This document shows positions 45,716-57,618 of a DNA stretch of 64,000 nt, in pieces. This DNA comes from Aphrocallistes beatrix (lineage: Eukaryota; Porifera; Hexactinellida; Sceptrulophora; Aphrocallistidae). Under the pieces are notes generated by a model. That model saw only the letters and a list, made by a program, of their open reading frames with translations. It was not told the origin of the DNA and searched no databases. The stretch spans positions 3,416,285 through 3,480,284 of the forward strand of contig OY725488.1 in the NCBI GenBank assembly GCA_963281255.1, read 5' to 3'. Position numbers and translations under genes: made by a program. The stretch's first letter is position 1, and the number at the start of each line of letters is the position of its first letter.

Positions 45716-46745
45716 TACAACAGAAATCATTACCTATAGAACTACAAAATTTTTCTTGCTCATTTTGACAATAAAAATGGATTAACCAACTTCAATTATT
45801 TACAAGTATAAACAAAAGTTTTAATACCAATGTGTTTTTAGACACAATTGAACTATTAATTACAAGGCATATATATAATTTCATGTTTTTATTATATGAA
45901 ATATTCATGATTGTTTGTATAATTAAATATATCTGCCCCACCATCATGGCTACCAGATAAGATGCGATTCCAAAATACTTCGGAATATCATGTCATCTAA
46001 TAGAATTGTCATTATAAAAAATTTGACACTTTGTTTTTTATGAATGCATCGACAATTAGAGATAGGTTGATAGGAAGAACTGGTAAAATTAATCTTTGAA
46101 TTCGAGGTCGTTTTTATAAGAATTGAAGAAATTTTAGCCTCATCGATATATGCGTTGGTAAATTGTGTGTTTCAAAGTTTATTTAGAAATCTCTTCTAAC
46201 TCCTAAGATATGACATTTGTAAACTGACCTATTTTTGAACATGTAAATTTGTTTCTATTTCAACATCACGACGACCATGTCAAACATAGAATGTAATTTG
46301 ATTACCTTATCCTTACTCTTTCGATTTCATTTCTCTACAACATGTTCCTAAGCGTTGGTGGATCAAGCATTTCAAATTCTATTAAAAATCTTTCCTAACC
46401 TGTAAGATATGGTTTTTCTGAAATAAACTATTTTTGATCAGATGCAATTGTGTGCAATGTTAATTCAACCAAATCGCTAACTTGAAATACAGATAGATTC
46501 ATTGATCCATAGTGAGGGAAATGCTATGCGTGCATCATATATAATCTACTCGTCGCATCTTTTTTTCATTTTTGTTCTAATTATTTTCATTGTTATTTTT
46601 TCGTACTTTTGATAATTTTCATTGCTTCTCTTCTTCCAACAAACCTAACTTCCATTTGTCATTTTGTTATGTTTTATTTATTCATTTTTTGTTTATACGC
46701 CACAAAGCTACATAGATTCCTTATTAATCCAGTTATAATTTAAGA
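45716..46745. other. unassigned stretch upstream of a candidate first exon
   Basis: No repeat termini recognised. Two diverged similar segments (TCTTCTAACTCCTAAGATAT at about 46190 and TTTCCTAACCTGTAAGATAT at about 46390) hint at an old duplication. Confidence 0.3.
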
Positions 46746-46922
46746 ATGTTTTGGGGCTTTATCATCATTATCCTTACCTTAGGTTTTCTCTATTCAATTC
46801 AATATTACTTTACCGGTCGACATACAAACTTTATCAACGCTTTGAAATACTTGGGTATAAGTAAAGAGATGCATCCTGATGTGCTTACACTTCTTCTCGT
46901 GGGAGTCCAGGTTCTCATTGGG
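46746..46922 (+). CDS. candidate first exon, membrane protein N-terminus
   Basis: ATG at 46746 opens 59 codons ending exactly before GTAAGA at 46923, a strong donor. The peptide has two hydrophobic segments: WGFIIIILTLGFLYSI at residues 3-18 and VLTLLLVGVQVLIG at the end, separated by a polar, Tyr-rich loop. The first could be a signal anchor. I do not recognise the family and did not find the next exon. It could be a chance frame. Confidence 0.3.
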
Positions 46923-46924
46923 GT

Positions 46925-48640
46925 AAGATGGATCACCTAGTTTTCGGAAATAATCGCAAGGCGAATAGGGAAGTTATACTATAAATAGGTAAGAAATGTT
47001 AAAAATATTCAAGCCGTTGCTAAGACTCAATTACCATCCAGTCAAGTATCTGTTTTTGATTTGCTAGTTGAAAATCCACAAATACAGTGCTACAAACCAA
47101 CCTCCCCATTAGTATTGATACGGCCACTTTTTCTTTGGATACTAAATTGTTGCTCGTCACTAAATTTGTTCTGAGCTGAGTTAGAGAAGCTATTCCCCAT
47201 TCATCTCAATGTAGCTCGTGTATGGGGACTAGTTCCCTGTTTTTAGAACACTGCATGTCAGAGATTGTTAGCGATAATCTGTTGATTGTCTAGGCATCAG
47301 CTTCACCAGGCACAGAAGTGTACCATAACTTGTCTCTATCTGCCCATGATTTTATTTCAAACACAATGATGCTGATTTTATCAGAATTATTGATCACAAA
47401 TGTGAAATTTGGACATTTGGTGCAATGCTCTGAAAATTTTTAAATTTGGCGAATTGAAATACTATCATATTGGTTCTACTTTACTCGGTTCTTAGCATCA
47501 TCTTACTCATTTTAGGAATTTCAGACGTGAGTTATCAGATTTATTTAGAATTTAAAATCTTAAAATGTTCTAATTTGTTAGATCTCTGGCTTTTACTAGA
47601 GAATGCAAGTTGTTCTCTTATCACTCTGATTATGCTTACTTCTATCTAGCAACTAGTACAGTCATAAGTTCATGAGATGTTCTAGAATTGTGCATAGAAT
47701 TATTTTGATAAAGATTTTTCTCTAATTTATTGTTTCGTGTAGAACTGGTTCATAAAATTAGTACAGAGGCAGTCACGATTCACGACAGTCATGACAGCAA
47801 TGTTGTATCAACCTGTGATTCATCTGTACCTTTAATGCCGTATGATATGGATTGTTAGAATGCAAATACTTCTGAATTCGAACAATCAATCTCACATGAA
47901 GTTGATTGTGTAGATTGTGTTCATTTTATTCCCAAAGTGTTGGCATTGTTAGTGGAGTGATTTTAGAGTTAAAAAGTTCTGGATAATTCGTTTTTAATAG
48001 TATCGAGTGGGATGACCTATCAGTTACAGAATACCTTGGAAACTTAAAACTATCACGAGATTGGACCAATTGTGTAATCTCAAAATGTCTTCGATTTTCC
48101 ACAATGTTGCCTTAAGTTTAATTATTATAAACTAAATTAAGCATTGTTATATTAATATTAGATTTTTCTCTGTTAGAGCCTTTTTAAAATTTTCTAATTG
48201 TTTTAAGTTTTGTTTTAATATAAATAACATTCCTTGCTCGGATGCAAAATTCATTTGTGCATCGTATCATACAGATATTTGACCAATGCCCAGCATTGTA
48301 TGATGATGGATGTACTTTATACTCTAGACTTTCTGGATCAAAGAGGCGCCATACTGCATTAAACATTCGTCAGGAAGACGTAGTTAAGACCAATCATCTC
48401 CAATATAATAATTAATAAACATTATTTTAATAGGTAGTGGGAACTTAACCGAAGTAAAAAGTAAATTATCTTTATCAAAAGCTAAACAGGAATATTTATA
48501 AAGTGAGATATTATCTGATAATATTTGGGATGACCTTCTTTTAATGCAGAAAGATTTTGTTGAACATAATGCAGGCCGTTTCAGGGTATATACAATATCT
48601 TGCTCAAGAGCATTTCGTAATCCACATGTCTACTGAAGAA
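46925..48640. other. unassigned stretch, possibly intronic
   Basis: I found no recognisable domain. Short protein-like pieces, such as a frame at about 48490-48610 reading NIWDDLLLMQKDFVEHNAGR, are too broken to assign. Confidence 0.3.
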
Positions 48641-48644
48641 CAAC

Positions 48645-48810
48645 TTGCATACTTGCCAACTGTCCCGTTTTTGGCGGGACGTCCCGCTATTTTCACTATT
48701 ATATTGTTCTAATTTTCACGAATGTCCCGCTCTTTTTTTAATCTATGCATAATACTTTTCTATTGCGTCCCGGCATGTCCCGCGAAATTCAGCGCTGAGT
48801 CCGCTTTTAT
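48645..48810. mobile_element. hAT-type terminus or small MITE rich in GTCCCG
   Basis: ACTTGCCAACTGTCCCG followed by GGCGGGACGTCCCGC echoes the terminal region of the hAT element at 5295 (TTGCTAACCCTCCCGG, CCGGGAGACTCCCGG). Its other end was not located. Confidence 0.4.
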
Positions 48811-48939
48811 CATGCTTCAAGTTGACATGTTTTAACTTGGCGAATTGAATCATTTTAAGTAACATCCTATCGTATTACAATCGGATGTTACTGGGTCATT
48901 GATACGTAAAATTGATGGTAAACATAAGAATTGAATATA

Positions 48940-49200
48940 TCAAAATGCTATTATTTTTTTGTGCTTTTCCGAAATGATTGAAGAATTGGCAAGTCGTAGA
49001 GATATAAAAATTGGCATGTAGGTGTCAAATGATATGACTACGATTAAGTTAACTCTGCAAAAAAATGTAAAACAATTTTTCACACCTTTTCTATACAATA
49101 TACATATATGACTTCACTCTTACAAAAAATGTTGACTCAGAGTTATGACATCATTTTCACTTTTTTTATAATCAGAAAAATCGATGTAACTAAATATACT
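48940..49200 (+). mobile_element. diverged Helitron-like subfamily fragment
   Basis: ATGATTGAAGAATTGGCAAG then ATTGGCATGTAGGTGTCAAA parallels the GATTGAAGAAACTGCC...GGCATGTGGGAGTC segment of the main family. It matches its own relative at about 56745-56850 (minus) more closely. Confidence 0.5.
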
Positions 49201-49296
49201 GAGCCTCTTAAAAATGTTGATAAACTGCTAGTCATTAAAAAATATAAAATGAAATAGAGGCATACGACAAATTTGAAGGTAGATACTAAATTAAGA

Positions 49297-50015
49297 ATGG
49301 ATAAACAACAATTGTACAAAGAATGTACTTCCACACATAATAACAAAAATGACAAAGATAATTGTAATTGTGAAAATGTTGTGATTTATATTAGTACAAA
49401 ATCCTATAAAATCCCTGGTTTTCATCCAATAGATGCAGTTTAACAGAAAATAACAGCAGAAAAATATGCGTTAAAATATGTTTCTAATCTTTACTATCTT
49501 GATTTAAATTTGAAGCATTGTATTCCGACAAAAATGGAAACAACAATTGGAGATGATAATTGTCTATTCCGTGTACTCTCACAGATATTAGACTGGTCAG
49601 AAGAAAATCATTTCCAACTTAGGCAAATAATCAATTTATGAATTATTCTTTGAGAAACATTAGTACAAGATATCTTACTTCTAAAACTGTATATATCGAG
49701 TCTAATTATAGGAATGTATCTCAATATTTAAATAGGTTGGCAGCGACAGGGATTTAGGGGACCGATTTAGAGATTTTCGCGGCTGCAATATTATTTAACA
49801 TTGATATTTGGGTATATTTGGGATGCTCTCTTGCCAAATGGGAATTATTTACAAAGTTAGGGTTTGATTTGTCGAATGCTTATGAATCACTTTCTAAAGA
49901 AGGGATTTATCTCCGATTGCAGGATAGTTATTATTCTCCTATATTAGATGCTAAGTATGACCCGTCTCCTGATAATTGTATTTGTTATGATGATGGCAGT
50001 ACATTGAAATTTTGA
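49297..50015 (+). pseudogene. OTU-family cysteine protease pseudogene
   Basis: From ATG 49297 one frame reads to METTIGDDNCLFRVLSQILD, where GDDNCLFR is the OTU catalytic Asp/Cys box, and SEENHFQLRQII. Another frame continues SLRNISTRYL and DLEIFAAAILFNIDIWVY, and 49818-50015 supplies the C-terminal part. Stops lie at about 49442 and 49639 and near 49758, and at least two frame changes occur, so it cannot make a working deubiquitinase. OTU genes of this GDGNCLFR type are often carried by invertebrate transposons, so it may be element-derived; no terminal repeats were found. Confidence 0.7.
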
Positions 50016-50740
50016 TTAATTTGTACAACTCCATATTTCCCAGTCATATTCGCCTTGTGCATTTTTAGTCCGCTCTGGAAAATGAAATGCCAGGTGTGGG
50101 TCATTAACTATTCTGAGTCATGATGAGTTCCGAATCCAAGCATAGAATATCCAATTTTTTAATTGATGGAAGGATTGACTTCCCTCTGATTGGAGTTCAA
50201 CTGACTATGGGATAATTGGATGTCTATTTTTGTATCAGAAATATAATAGTACAAGATGGCTAATTAATTTCCCACACCAGCTATTTTATAGGCCAGAATG
50301 GAAAATCAAATGCTCAAGGAGGATATGACTATGGGAAACAACTGACTAAGTTAGCCAATTCATGATTTATCTAGTTAATATGGCTTATCTAGTATCTGAA
50401 CCCCACTTGTAGTTTTATTTTAACAGGACTGAGGTATTTCGTGTTTAAGAACGTACTAATTCCCAAGATTTTGGTATCAATCCTTTCCACTCAATGCCAA
50501 TATTATGAATAGTGTATTATGTGCAGTATAATAATACAAATTAGGTAAGTGGATATATCAGGAGTGAAAAATGATCTCTTCCTTTCATGATCATAACTAA
50601 TTATTTACGTATCTCATCCAGTAAAAATATATATAGTATATACGTTGATTGGTAAACCACTTTCATAGAGACGCATATTATCTAAAGATTCTAATTTAAT
50701 ATGTTTATAGTATGTATTATCTAGGCATTATATTTTAATA
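50016..50740. other. unassigned stretch
   Basis: Nothing recognised apart from short AT-rich runs. Confidence 0.3.
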
Positions 50741-50828
50741 ATATACACTAACTGGACAAAAGTATCCAAACACTTCATTATTTCCCATACAAAAAGTACT
50801 AAATTGGACATAGTTGAAGATTCAAATA
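50741..50828. mobile_element. Tc1-type MITE left-end fragment
   Basis: ACTAACTGGACAAAAGTATC followed by CCCATACAAAAAGTACTAAA is a diverged left end of the family at 15130-15548, cut by the next MITE. Confidence 0.55.
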
Positions 50829-51257
50829 CAGTGGAACCTGTATATAACGGCCACCCAAGGGACTGGACAAAATTGGCCGTTATACACAGGAGACCAAAAT
50901 ATACAGGTGATTGTTTTAATCTCCAAAAGGTATCAACGTAGTGCAATAAATATAAAGTTTTTAGAAATCCATTCCTTGAAGTAATTACATGAAACTTGTT
51001 TATCGTTCGTTACAGGTCCTTTAATAAATACATAAAAAGGTGAAAAAGGTGATGGCCGTTATAGACAGGTAGTGGCCGTTATAGACAGGTGATGGCCGTT
51101 ATGCACAGTTTTAGGGTCAGTAAGGGACTACAAACGGGTGGCCGCTGGCCGCGTTGAGCAGGTGACAGCTATACACAGGTTCAATATTATAGAATTTCGG
51201 ACGGGACTGTTCATTGGTGACCGTTATATAGAGTGGCCGTTATGGCAGGTTCGACTG
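50829..51257 (+). mobile_element. pogo/Tc1-type MITE (429 bp)
   Basis: The ends are CAGTGGAACCTGTATATAAC and the reverse complement of GGCAGGTTCGACTG. TA lies on the left; the right flank is AA. Internal repeats of GTGGCCGTTATAGACAGGT occur three to four times. Confidence 0.85.
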
Positions 51258-51291
51258 AATATTGATCATTCCAAAATAAAAATAACAAACC

Positions 51292-51406
51292 ACAGACGTA
51301 TTTAGAGATGTTATCTCCCTTATAATTAATCAATCTGACCCCAGGCGCCTCAGGCGGACACAAAGTGTCCACCAGCCGCGCAGCGCAAGCAAGCGAAGCG
51401 CGCTTG
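51292..51406 (+). mobile_element. Helitron-like 3'-end fragment
   Basis: It spans CAGACGTATTTAGAGATG to CTTG at 51403-51406, with host T following. Confidence 0.75.
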
Positions 51407-51409
51407 TTG

Positions 51410-53095
51410 TAGTTAAACTTGACATATGTGGCACACGGTGGAACTAATTAATAATTTGAAAACTTGGGGAATGAATAGATTAGAAATCAACTTCTGAAAT
51501 CCTATTAGTTATATCCCTTTCCGTTTAGTAGTATTCGTCGTCACCAATAGAGTCATTAAGTACTATTTGTATGTGAATAATTAATTGTTCAAATAATGTT
51601 TTTTGCTTACTGTATATACTCATTATCTCTTTATAGCCATAATAGTTAATTCGATAAATTACAATTTTGAATAAATAACTAATGTATTTGGAAAGAGAGA
51701 AATAAAAAAATAGTTGCAATTTTGAAGAAAGTCAAGAAAAGCAGTATTCTTCGCATTCAGATAAGGTAATCATTTTAAATACACATATAATTTTTTCAAA
51801 AATTAATATCAATATTTCAATCTTAGAATCTTCTCTTGAAATCATCAACTCCAACAAAAGCATTTGGATGACTTCCTGGCAAATAAACTTGGAGGGTGTT
51901 GAAAAGAATAATGCTGAATTAGATCATTCTAAAAGCTGTTCTGACAACAACAGATTTCATTATTTAGGGGTGATGATTCAAAATCCTTAACACAACTACA
52001 TTCCAGAAAAAATCCTAATCGGTTTCCCACATGGCGTTCTTAGTGTCAGGAATTTAAACAAATTTAGGTTAGGAACTATATCTGAAAGTACAAGTGCGAT
52101 AAACAGCTGAACACCCACCCTATCCACAGTCACAATTTAGTTCAAGCTTTTATATTGATTACTACATTGGCTTGAATGATCGAGACGAGAATTTATTCCA
52201 TCACGTTTTAGAAAAATATTTTAATTTGTTTACTTTGTCCATTTTTTCGAATAATTAATGATATGTACAAAGTGTATATAAATCTAGTTCTAGACTAGGG
52301 TTCGTTACTTAATGAGTTAAAGAAGACAAATGGTTCATACATTTGAATTCCATTGGATTATAAAAGATCGAGAAAAGTAAGGGATACGTACTAGTTCTAT
52401 CTATATTATATATATCAAAATACTTCAATAACTAAGCTATAAAAAAATAATACTGACAGGGTGACTAAATTCTATTCAATTTACCAGATACTGATGCACT
52501 TCAGAAATGACTGAAGTAAGCAAAAACTGTGCCAGACATACTACACTTTGTATCGCATCGCAATTGTGGGATGTCAAAATGGTGATGCACGGGAATGTAG
52601 AAGCAAACTGATATATAGTATTTCTGATATTTTATGTAGTGTTCATGACCAGGGTTGACGGATTATTTAGTTCTCCTTAAAATTAGGGAGTATGTATAAA
52701 AATGATTGTTTAATATATCTATTTCCAAGGAAACAGACCGGTTGGGGAATGGTAGGTCCTTTGAGATAGGACTCAGGATTAATTAGACCATTCGGGAGAG
52801 CTTGTAATCGAGATATTAGCTCTCGATAAATAATTGGTAGGGCCAGTGCCCTACCAACCTACCAGAGCCTACGCCTCTATGCATATAACAATTTTAATCA
52901 AGGGGGCCGGCACTTATGCAATCTGATTCGGTCCCGGGCAATTTGACATGAGACCCTCCTGCTCTCGACGGCCCTGGCTAGGTAGGCATTATTGGACGGT
53001 CCAGTCAAAACGACCCCTCGTTCAAATATGTTTCTCTATCACAAACGAATTTATCGATAATCTATTTATATTGATTTAGTTAACATTATCATCAT
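51410..53095. other. unassigned stretch
   Basis: No gene recognised. The part at 52830-53000 is less AT-rich (GGGGGCCGGCACTTATGC, TCGACGGCCCTGGCTAGG), but no paired termini were found. Confidence 0.3.
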
Positions 53096-53319
53096 AATAA
53101 TAGATTGAAAACAGGGTTGTCAGTTTCAACCCACCCCCTGGATTAAACCCGAGTTCAACCCAGGTTTAAACCGGACTGGGCAAAACCCCTTTTGTGGGTT
53201 AAGGACACCGCCCTCGAAAATCTTTGCCTGATGTAAAAAAAAGGGAAAATTCACAATTTTTAAAAAAAATTTTTATTGTGAATTCCATTGGTCTACTATC
53301 TGATCGTACTAATGTATTT

Positions 53320-53445
53320 CTCACTCGATTATCCGTGATAGTCAATCAATTATCCGAGATAGTCAATCAATTATCCGAGCTAGCCAATTAATTATCAGAG
53401 CTAGCCAATCAATTATCCGAGATAGTCAATTGATTATCCGATAAA
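53320..53445. repeat. left 21-bp repeat array of the DD35E element
   Basis: Units alternate between GAGATAGTCAAT and GAGCTAGCCAAT variants. It probably serves as repeated transposase binding sites, by analogy with IR/DR-type Tc1 elements. Confidence 0.85.
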
Positions 53446-53584
53446 ATTTGATCCAGTTAATTTAGTGTAGATTTTATTTTTCACAATTATATGTATTCAG
53501 ATAAATATTTTAACAATGATTTATTTAAGAAGAATGGGGTTAAATAATCGAGTTTGATAGCTCTGGCTGGTTATTAAATCAAAT

Positions 53585-54682
53585 TTAGAGGTCTTCGAGC
53601 CTAATGGCTTTGGGAGCAGTTATCGTTAGGACATGAAAAAACGAATTGAGGGTGGAGGTGGCAGTAATTCGACTGAGTGCACTAGGAGCCAGTTGCAAAA
53701 GAAATTGTATTCTTGCTGTAGCAAGTGATTGACCATGGTTTGGAATAATTGGTCCATGTATACTGATAGCACGCTTCAAATATGCTTTGAGACTATTGAA
53801 CGAAAATTCGATCGGATTAAGTTCACAGCTGTAAGGTGGTAAACGGATCAATTCAAAGTTTTCCGGTATGTTTTCGGCTAACCTCGCTTCAATACCTCGA
53901 TGACAGGGTGCATTGTCGAATATCAAGTAGCATTTATTTACTCCTTCAATTGGATTAACCGCTTGACCGAACTCTAAGTGAAATAATTCATTGATAAATT
54001 GGTCAAAATTCTCCTGCTTCGCTCCTCCAGTTATCATCATTTTATGGATTAGTCCAGCATTAGGGCTAATAGCACATAGCATGGTCATATGCGGAGTTCT
54101 TTGATTCGGAACAATTCTTCTGGCTGGTAATCCCCTGACAGAACGTCCATGTGACCTAGCAGTGTATAACCCGAATCCACACTCATCAATGTAACAAAAT
54201 TGTGCTCCCAATTCATATTGAGTTTGCAGCCATGATGCATGCTGGCGTCTTGCAATGTTATTTTCCTCCGAATTTCTATTCATTGGAACTAATTCCATTT
54301 TCTTAAGTGTAATAAGGGAACCTTCGAGACATCGTGCAATCGTTGCTACTGATACAGTGAGTCCCTTTTCTTGTATTAGTGCATCTTTCATTTCATGAAG
54401 CGTTATATCCGCTCGGGATTCAATTAAATTTATAAGATAACCTAATGTTTCTTGGTTTATCTTTCTCCCCTTTGAACCACCTCGCGGTTTGGTTGTATAC
54501 TGCCTAAAACTGCAAATGCGATATACAGTATCCTTTTTAACATCATAGAGTTCGGATATTTGCCCATAACTAAGTCCTGTTTCATGAGCTTTGATCAACC
54601 TTGAGCGGATTTCATCACTGATTACTATACCTCCTCTTCTGACAGGAGTAGATTCAGAAATATTTGATGTGTTACTTGCCAT
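53585..54682 (-). CDS. Tc1/mariner-superfamily transposase, intact, DD35E
   Basis: A 365-codon uninterrupted frame from ATG at 54682. Residues 20-65 form a helix-turn-helix (RLIKAHETGLSYGQISELYD, VKKDTVYRI), followed by a basic GRP-like hinge (PRGGSKGRK) and a second helical domain to about 120. The DDE domain has the first Asp in CYIDECGFGL, the second in LIFDNAPCHRG and the Glu in CELNPIEFSFNSLK; 35 residues separate the last two. All catalytic residues and the usual length are kept. The ATG is the first in the frame and lies about 130 bp inside the inverted repeat. It should catalyse cut-and-paste transposition at TA. This is the only transposase in the window without a lesion. Confidence 0.93.
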   Translation of the reverse strand: MASNTSNISESTPVRRGGIVISDEIRSRLIKAHETGLSYGQISELYDVKKDTVYRICSFRQYTTKPRGGSKGRKINQETLGYLINLIESRADITLHEMKDALIQEKGLTVSVATIARCLEGSLITLKKMELVPMNRNSEENNIARRQHASWLQTQYELGAQFCYIDECGFGLYTARSHGRSVRGLPARRIVPNQRTPHMTMLCAISPNAGLIHKMMITGGAKQENFDQFINELFHLEFGQAVNPIEGVNKCYLIFDNAPCHRGIEARLAENIPENFELIRLPPYSCELNPIEFSFNSLKAYLKRAISIHGPIIPNHGQSLATARIQFLLQLAPSALSRITATSTLNSFFHVLTITAPKAIRLEDL

Positions 54683-54814
54683 ATGAAATTAAGTTAACAA
54701 CGATTTGATTCCAAAATAATTCTCCATTTCGCATTTTATACTTAATCAATTATGTAAATACATACAATACCCTTTCATTGTGTGCAGAATCAGGCGAACT
54801 GATTGGTACATAAA

Positions 54815-54940
54815 TATTCGGATAATTGATTGACTATCTCGGATAATTGATTGGCCATCACGGATAATTGATTGGCCATCTCGGATAATTGATTGGCTAG
54901 CTCGGATAATTGATTGACTATCTCGGATAATCGAGTGAGA
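54815..54940. repeat. right 21-bp repeat array of the DD35E element
   Basis: The reverse-complement counterpart of the left array (CGGATAATTGATTGACTATCT units, five to six copies). Confidence 0.85.
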
Positions 54941-55396
54941 AATACAGTAGTTGGATGGTATTTATCTTGATTTTTATGAGTTTTGCGTTACTAAAAATTG
55001 AAAAACTATTGAGGTTTTTCGACGCATTCATCAATTAGTTTCTTTCTTATTTTATATTTTTTAATGAGGACCTTAAAATTGCTTTTTCCTAACACAAAGA
55101 TGTAAAAGAAAGGCCAGTAAATCCAGACAAAATAGCTCTAAAAGGGAATTCATTTATATAATGCTCGGGAAATCGTCAGTTTGATATCAGGTATTTAGGG
55201 ATAATTGGATCAGAAATAAAATTCTGATCATTGTTTAAAAAGGTTGTTCGGATCCAACCATTTGTTCGTGAGATATCGCTTATTATAGGTAAAGTTGGGG
55301 CGTAATATCTCTTTATGGTCCCGAAAGAGGCCGATGTCATATCTTAAAAACTATTGAAGATATACTATCTATTATAATCTTGAATGAAAGGATATA

Positions 55397-55873
55397 CACT
55401 GCCTGAACAAAAGTATTCGTACACCCCATAATTCCCCATACAAATAGTTATAATACTGATTTATTTAGCGAGTCAAGGTATTTAATTGGTAAGAGATACG
55501 CTTAATTTAACTTCAAATTCGAATTCTCCATATTCGAATTACTCACTTTTTAATCTTTCAACTTGTTTACACTCTCACAAGGTTAAAATTTTTCAAACTG
55601 TGCCACCTCATACCACCAATGCCATCATATACAATGGTGATCACTCGCGACATGTGGCATAGGAAAGCAAATGCTGAAAATACTTAATCTTGAAGAAGAG
55701 TAATTAAGTTGAAAACTTATAAAGTGGGTAATTTGAATGTGGAGAATTCGAATTTGAAGTCAAATTAAGTGTATCTCTTACCAATGAAATACCTTGACTC
55801 GCTAAATAAAACAGTATTATAACTATTTGTATGGGGAATTATGGGGTGTACGAATACTTTTGTCCAGGCAGTG
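55397..55873. mobile_element. Tc1-type MITE (477 bp), TA-flanked, empty site known
   Basis: The ends CACTGCCTGAACAAAAGTAT and the reverse complement of TTTTGTCCAGGCAGTG are flanked by TA. The uninterrupted TTAA element at about 2890-2905 reads AAGGATATATGCG in reverse complement, exactly what remains after removing the MITE and one TA. Confidence 0.88.
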
Positions 55874-56689
55874 TATGCGAAAATATATAGGTTCTTCAAA
55901 CATCCCTTTGTCAAAAAATAAATATTTCTCACCTTGCCATTGGCTTGATTGTATACAAATTCTATGGAAAACTTTAAATCTATTTAAAATGGCGAAACTA
56001 ATCATAAAATATGTATCCAAATGTGGTATTATGCAAAATAATGAATACAATTGTAGCTAATAATGTGTATAGAAAAAAAGGAGCACATTTCATAATTATT
56101 TTGAAAGTTTTGGCCTTGAACATCTCAAATTCGGTCAAAAACCCCCATTAAGGGTCCAAAAAGTGATATATCTCTATCTCTGTAAATATAAGCCCAAATT
56201 CTTAGTTCTCACTTCCTAATATACTACTTTTTATAAGGGTATATATGATTCAATGATGATAATTGCACTACATCCTATGGAATGTATGTTTTAGATTTTT
56301 GTCATGTGATACCGTAGCATTTTTCGAAAATCCTAACTTGGAAACTAAAAGTCGTAGACTTTCGTTCTAACTTCCTAATATACTTTTTGGAAGGTCTTTG
56401 TTCATTCTAAACTGATGGGTTATACTTCGTAGTGCTAGGAATATGAATTATCATTCACAATTATCTCAAAATATTCGGGCTAAATTTGTGGATTTTCAGT
56501 GTATTTTTGCTATTTTCTGCAAATACTTGGTTGGAATATACCTAAATCATCAGTATAAATGCAAATAAATGCCTGTGAATGCTTTTATTCATTTTAATAA
56601 CACATTTTACAATATAATTGAGACATCTCTATACGTTATTGCTTTGAAGTATTAATAACAATGACAGCCGACAATAGTGTCGCACAATG

Positions 56690-56880
56690 ATTTCTATTGT
56701 GAGACTGAAGCCGTACATAGTGTTGTATACATAGTGTACATAGTGTTGTAACTTAGTAAGCGTTGTTTCATCATTTGACACCTAAATACCAATTTTCGTA
56801 TCTCTACGACTTGCCAGTTATTCAATCAATTCGGACAAAAAAACAAAAAAACAAAAAATCATAGCGTTTTAATATATGAT
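56690..56880 (-). mobile_element. diverged Helitron-like subfamily fragment
   Basis: TTTGACACCTAAATACCAAT and ACGACTTGCCAGTTATTCAA are the reverse complement of the 48940-49200 fragment's key segment. Confidence 0.5.
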
Positions 56881-56909
56881 GCTACTGAAACTATGGGAAA
56901 ATGCATATA

Positions 56910-57493
56910 CAGGTATCCCTCGCCGTTCGCGGGGGTGACGTTCCTGAGAATTGCCGCGAATGGCAAAATCTCGAACGGCAAGACGTTAGTTCAATGAGAA
57001 TCGTGGGGTTACGTTCCTAGATTATAAAAACGACGCTAAATACAGTTTGCTAAATACGTTATTGATTCAATAATTAAGCTGTAATACTGATACAAACACT
57101 GGCACAAGTGAAATGGTAATAATAAATGAAGTGATAAATGAAAGATATAGATCCCCTAGTAGCAAACCTAAGTACCATACCTAAATAGTAATGTCTAGCC
57201 TTTCAATCACCAACCAACTTCCTTTTATGCATGATGTAATTATTTAGTAGAAAATTATAAGTATACGTAGAAACAATAGAGTCTAGTATTAGTATAGAGC
57301 AATAGAAACAGTAAATGCTATTACCAGAATAATATGGAGATACGCATAAGGTTATGGACTTATGGTAGCCCATGAAACTACTGAAGAGAGTTACGAAAAC
57401 CGCGAATAGTCGAGGGAACGAGTCGCGAATAGCAAAACAAGACTCAAATAAATTTCCGCGAATGGCAAACCCGCGAACGGCGAGGGGTGCCTG
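56910..57493 (+). mobile_element. pogo-type MITE (584 bp)
   Basis: The ends are CAGGTATCCCTCGCCGTTCG and the reverse complement of CGAACGGCGAGGGGTGCCTG. TA lies on the left; the right flank is AT, one base short of a TA duplication. Internal CGCGAATGGCAAA repeats. The last 90 bp or so are duplicated to the right (57528-57618). Confidence 0.8.
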
Positions 57494-57527
57494 ATCTAAA
57501 CGTTCAAATCTTTTAGTTGACCTTAGT

Positions 57528-57618
57528 TTCCGCGAATAGTCGAAACCGCGAATGGCAAACCCGCGAACAGCGAGGGCTGCCTGTATCTAAAAGTTCAAAT
57601 ATTTTAGTTGACCTTAGT
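57528..57618. repeat. tandem duplication of a MITE end plus flank
   Basis: GCGAATGGCAAACCCGCGAA through GCCTG and then ATCTAAAAGTTCAAAT repeats the sequence ending at 57527 with a few differences. Confidence 0.7.

Larger units (their letters stand above)
53312..54947 (-). mobile_element. intact DD35E Tc1/mariner-superfamily transposon (1636 bp)
   Basis: TA flanks lie at 53310-53311 and 54948-54949. The inverted ends are (A/C)TGTATTTCTCACTCGATTAT. Each end continues as an array of a 21-bp unit (CAATTATCCGAGATAGTCAAT): five to six units at 53320-53445 and the same in reverse at 54815-54940, giving inverted repeats of about 130 bp. One uninterrupted transposase gene fills the middle. Confidence 0.92.
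53203..56614. mobile_element. TTAA-family element, third copy, with two insertions
   Basis: It starts after TTAA (53199-53202) with GGACACCGCCCTCGAAAA. It follows the reverse complement of 1559-3448 until about position 2140 of that copy, then stops at 56614. It contains the DD35E transposon (53312-54947) and a Tc1-type MITE (55397-55873), both at TA sites. Confidence 0.75.
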
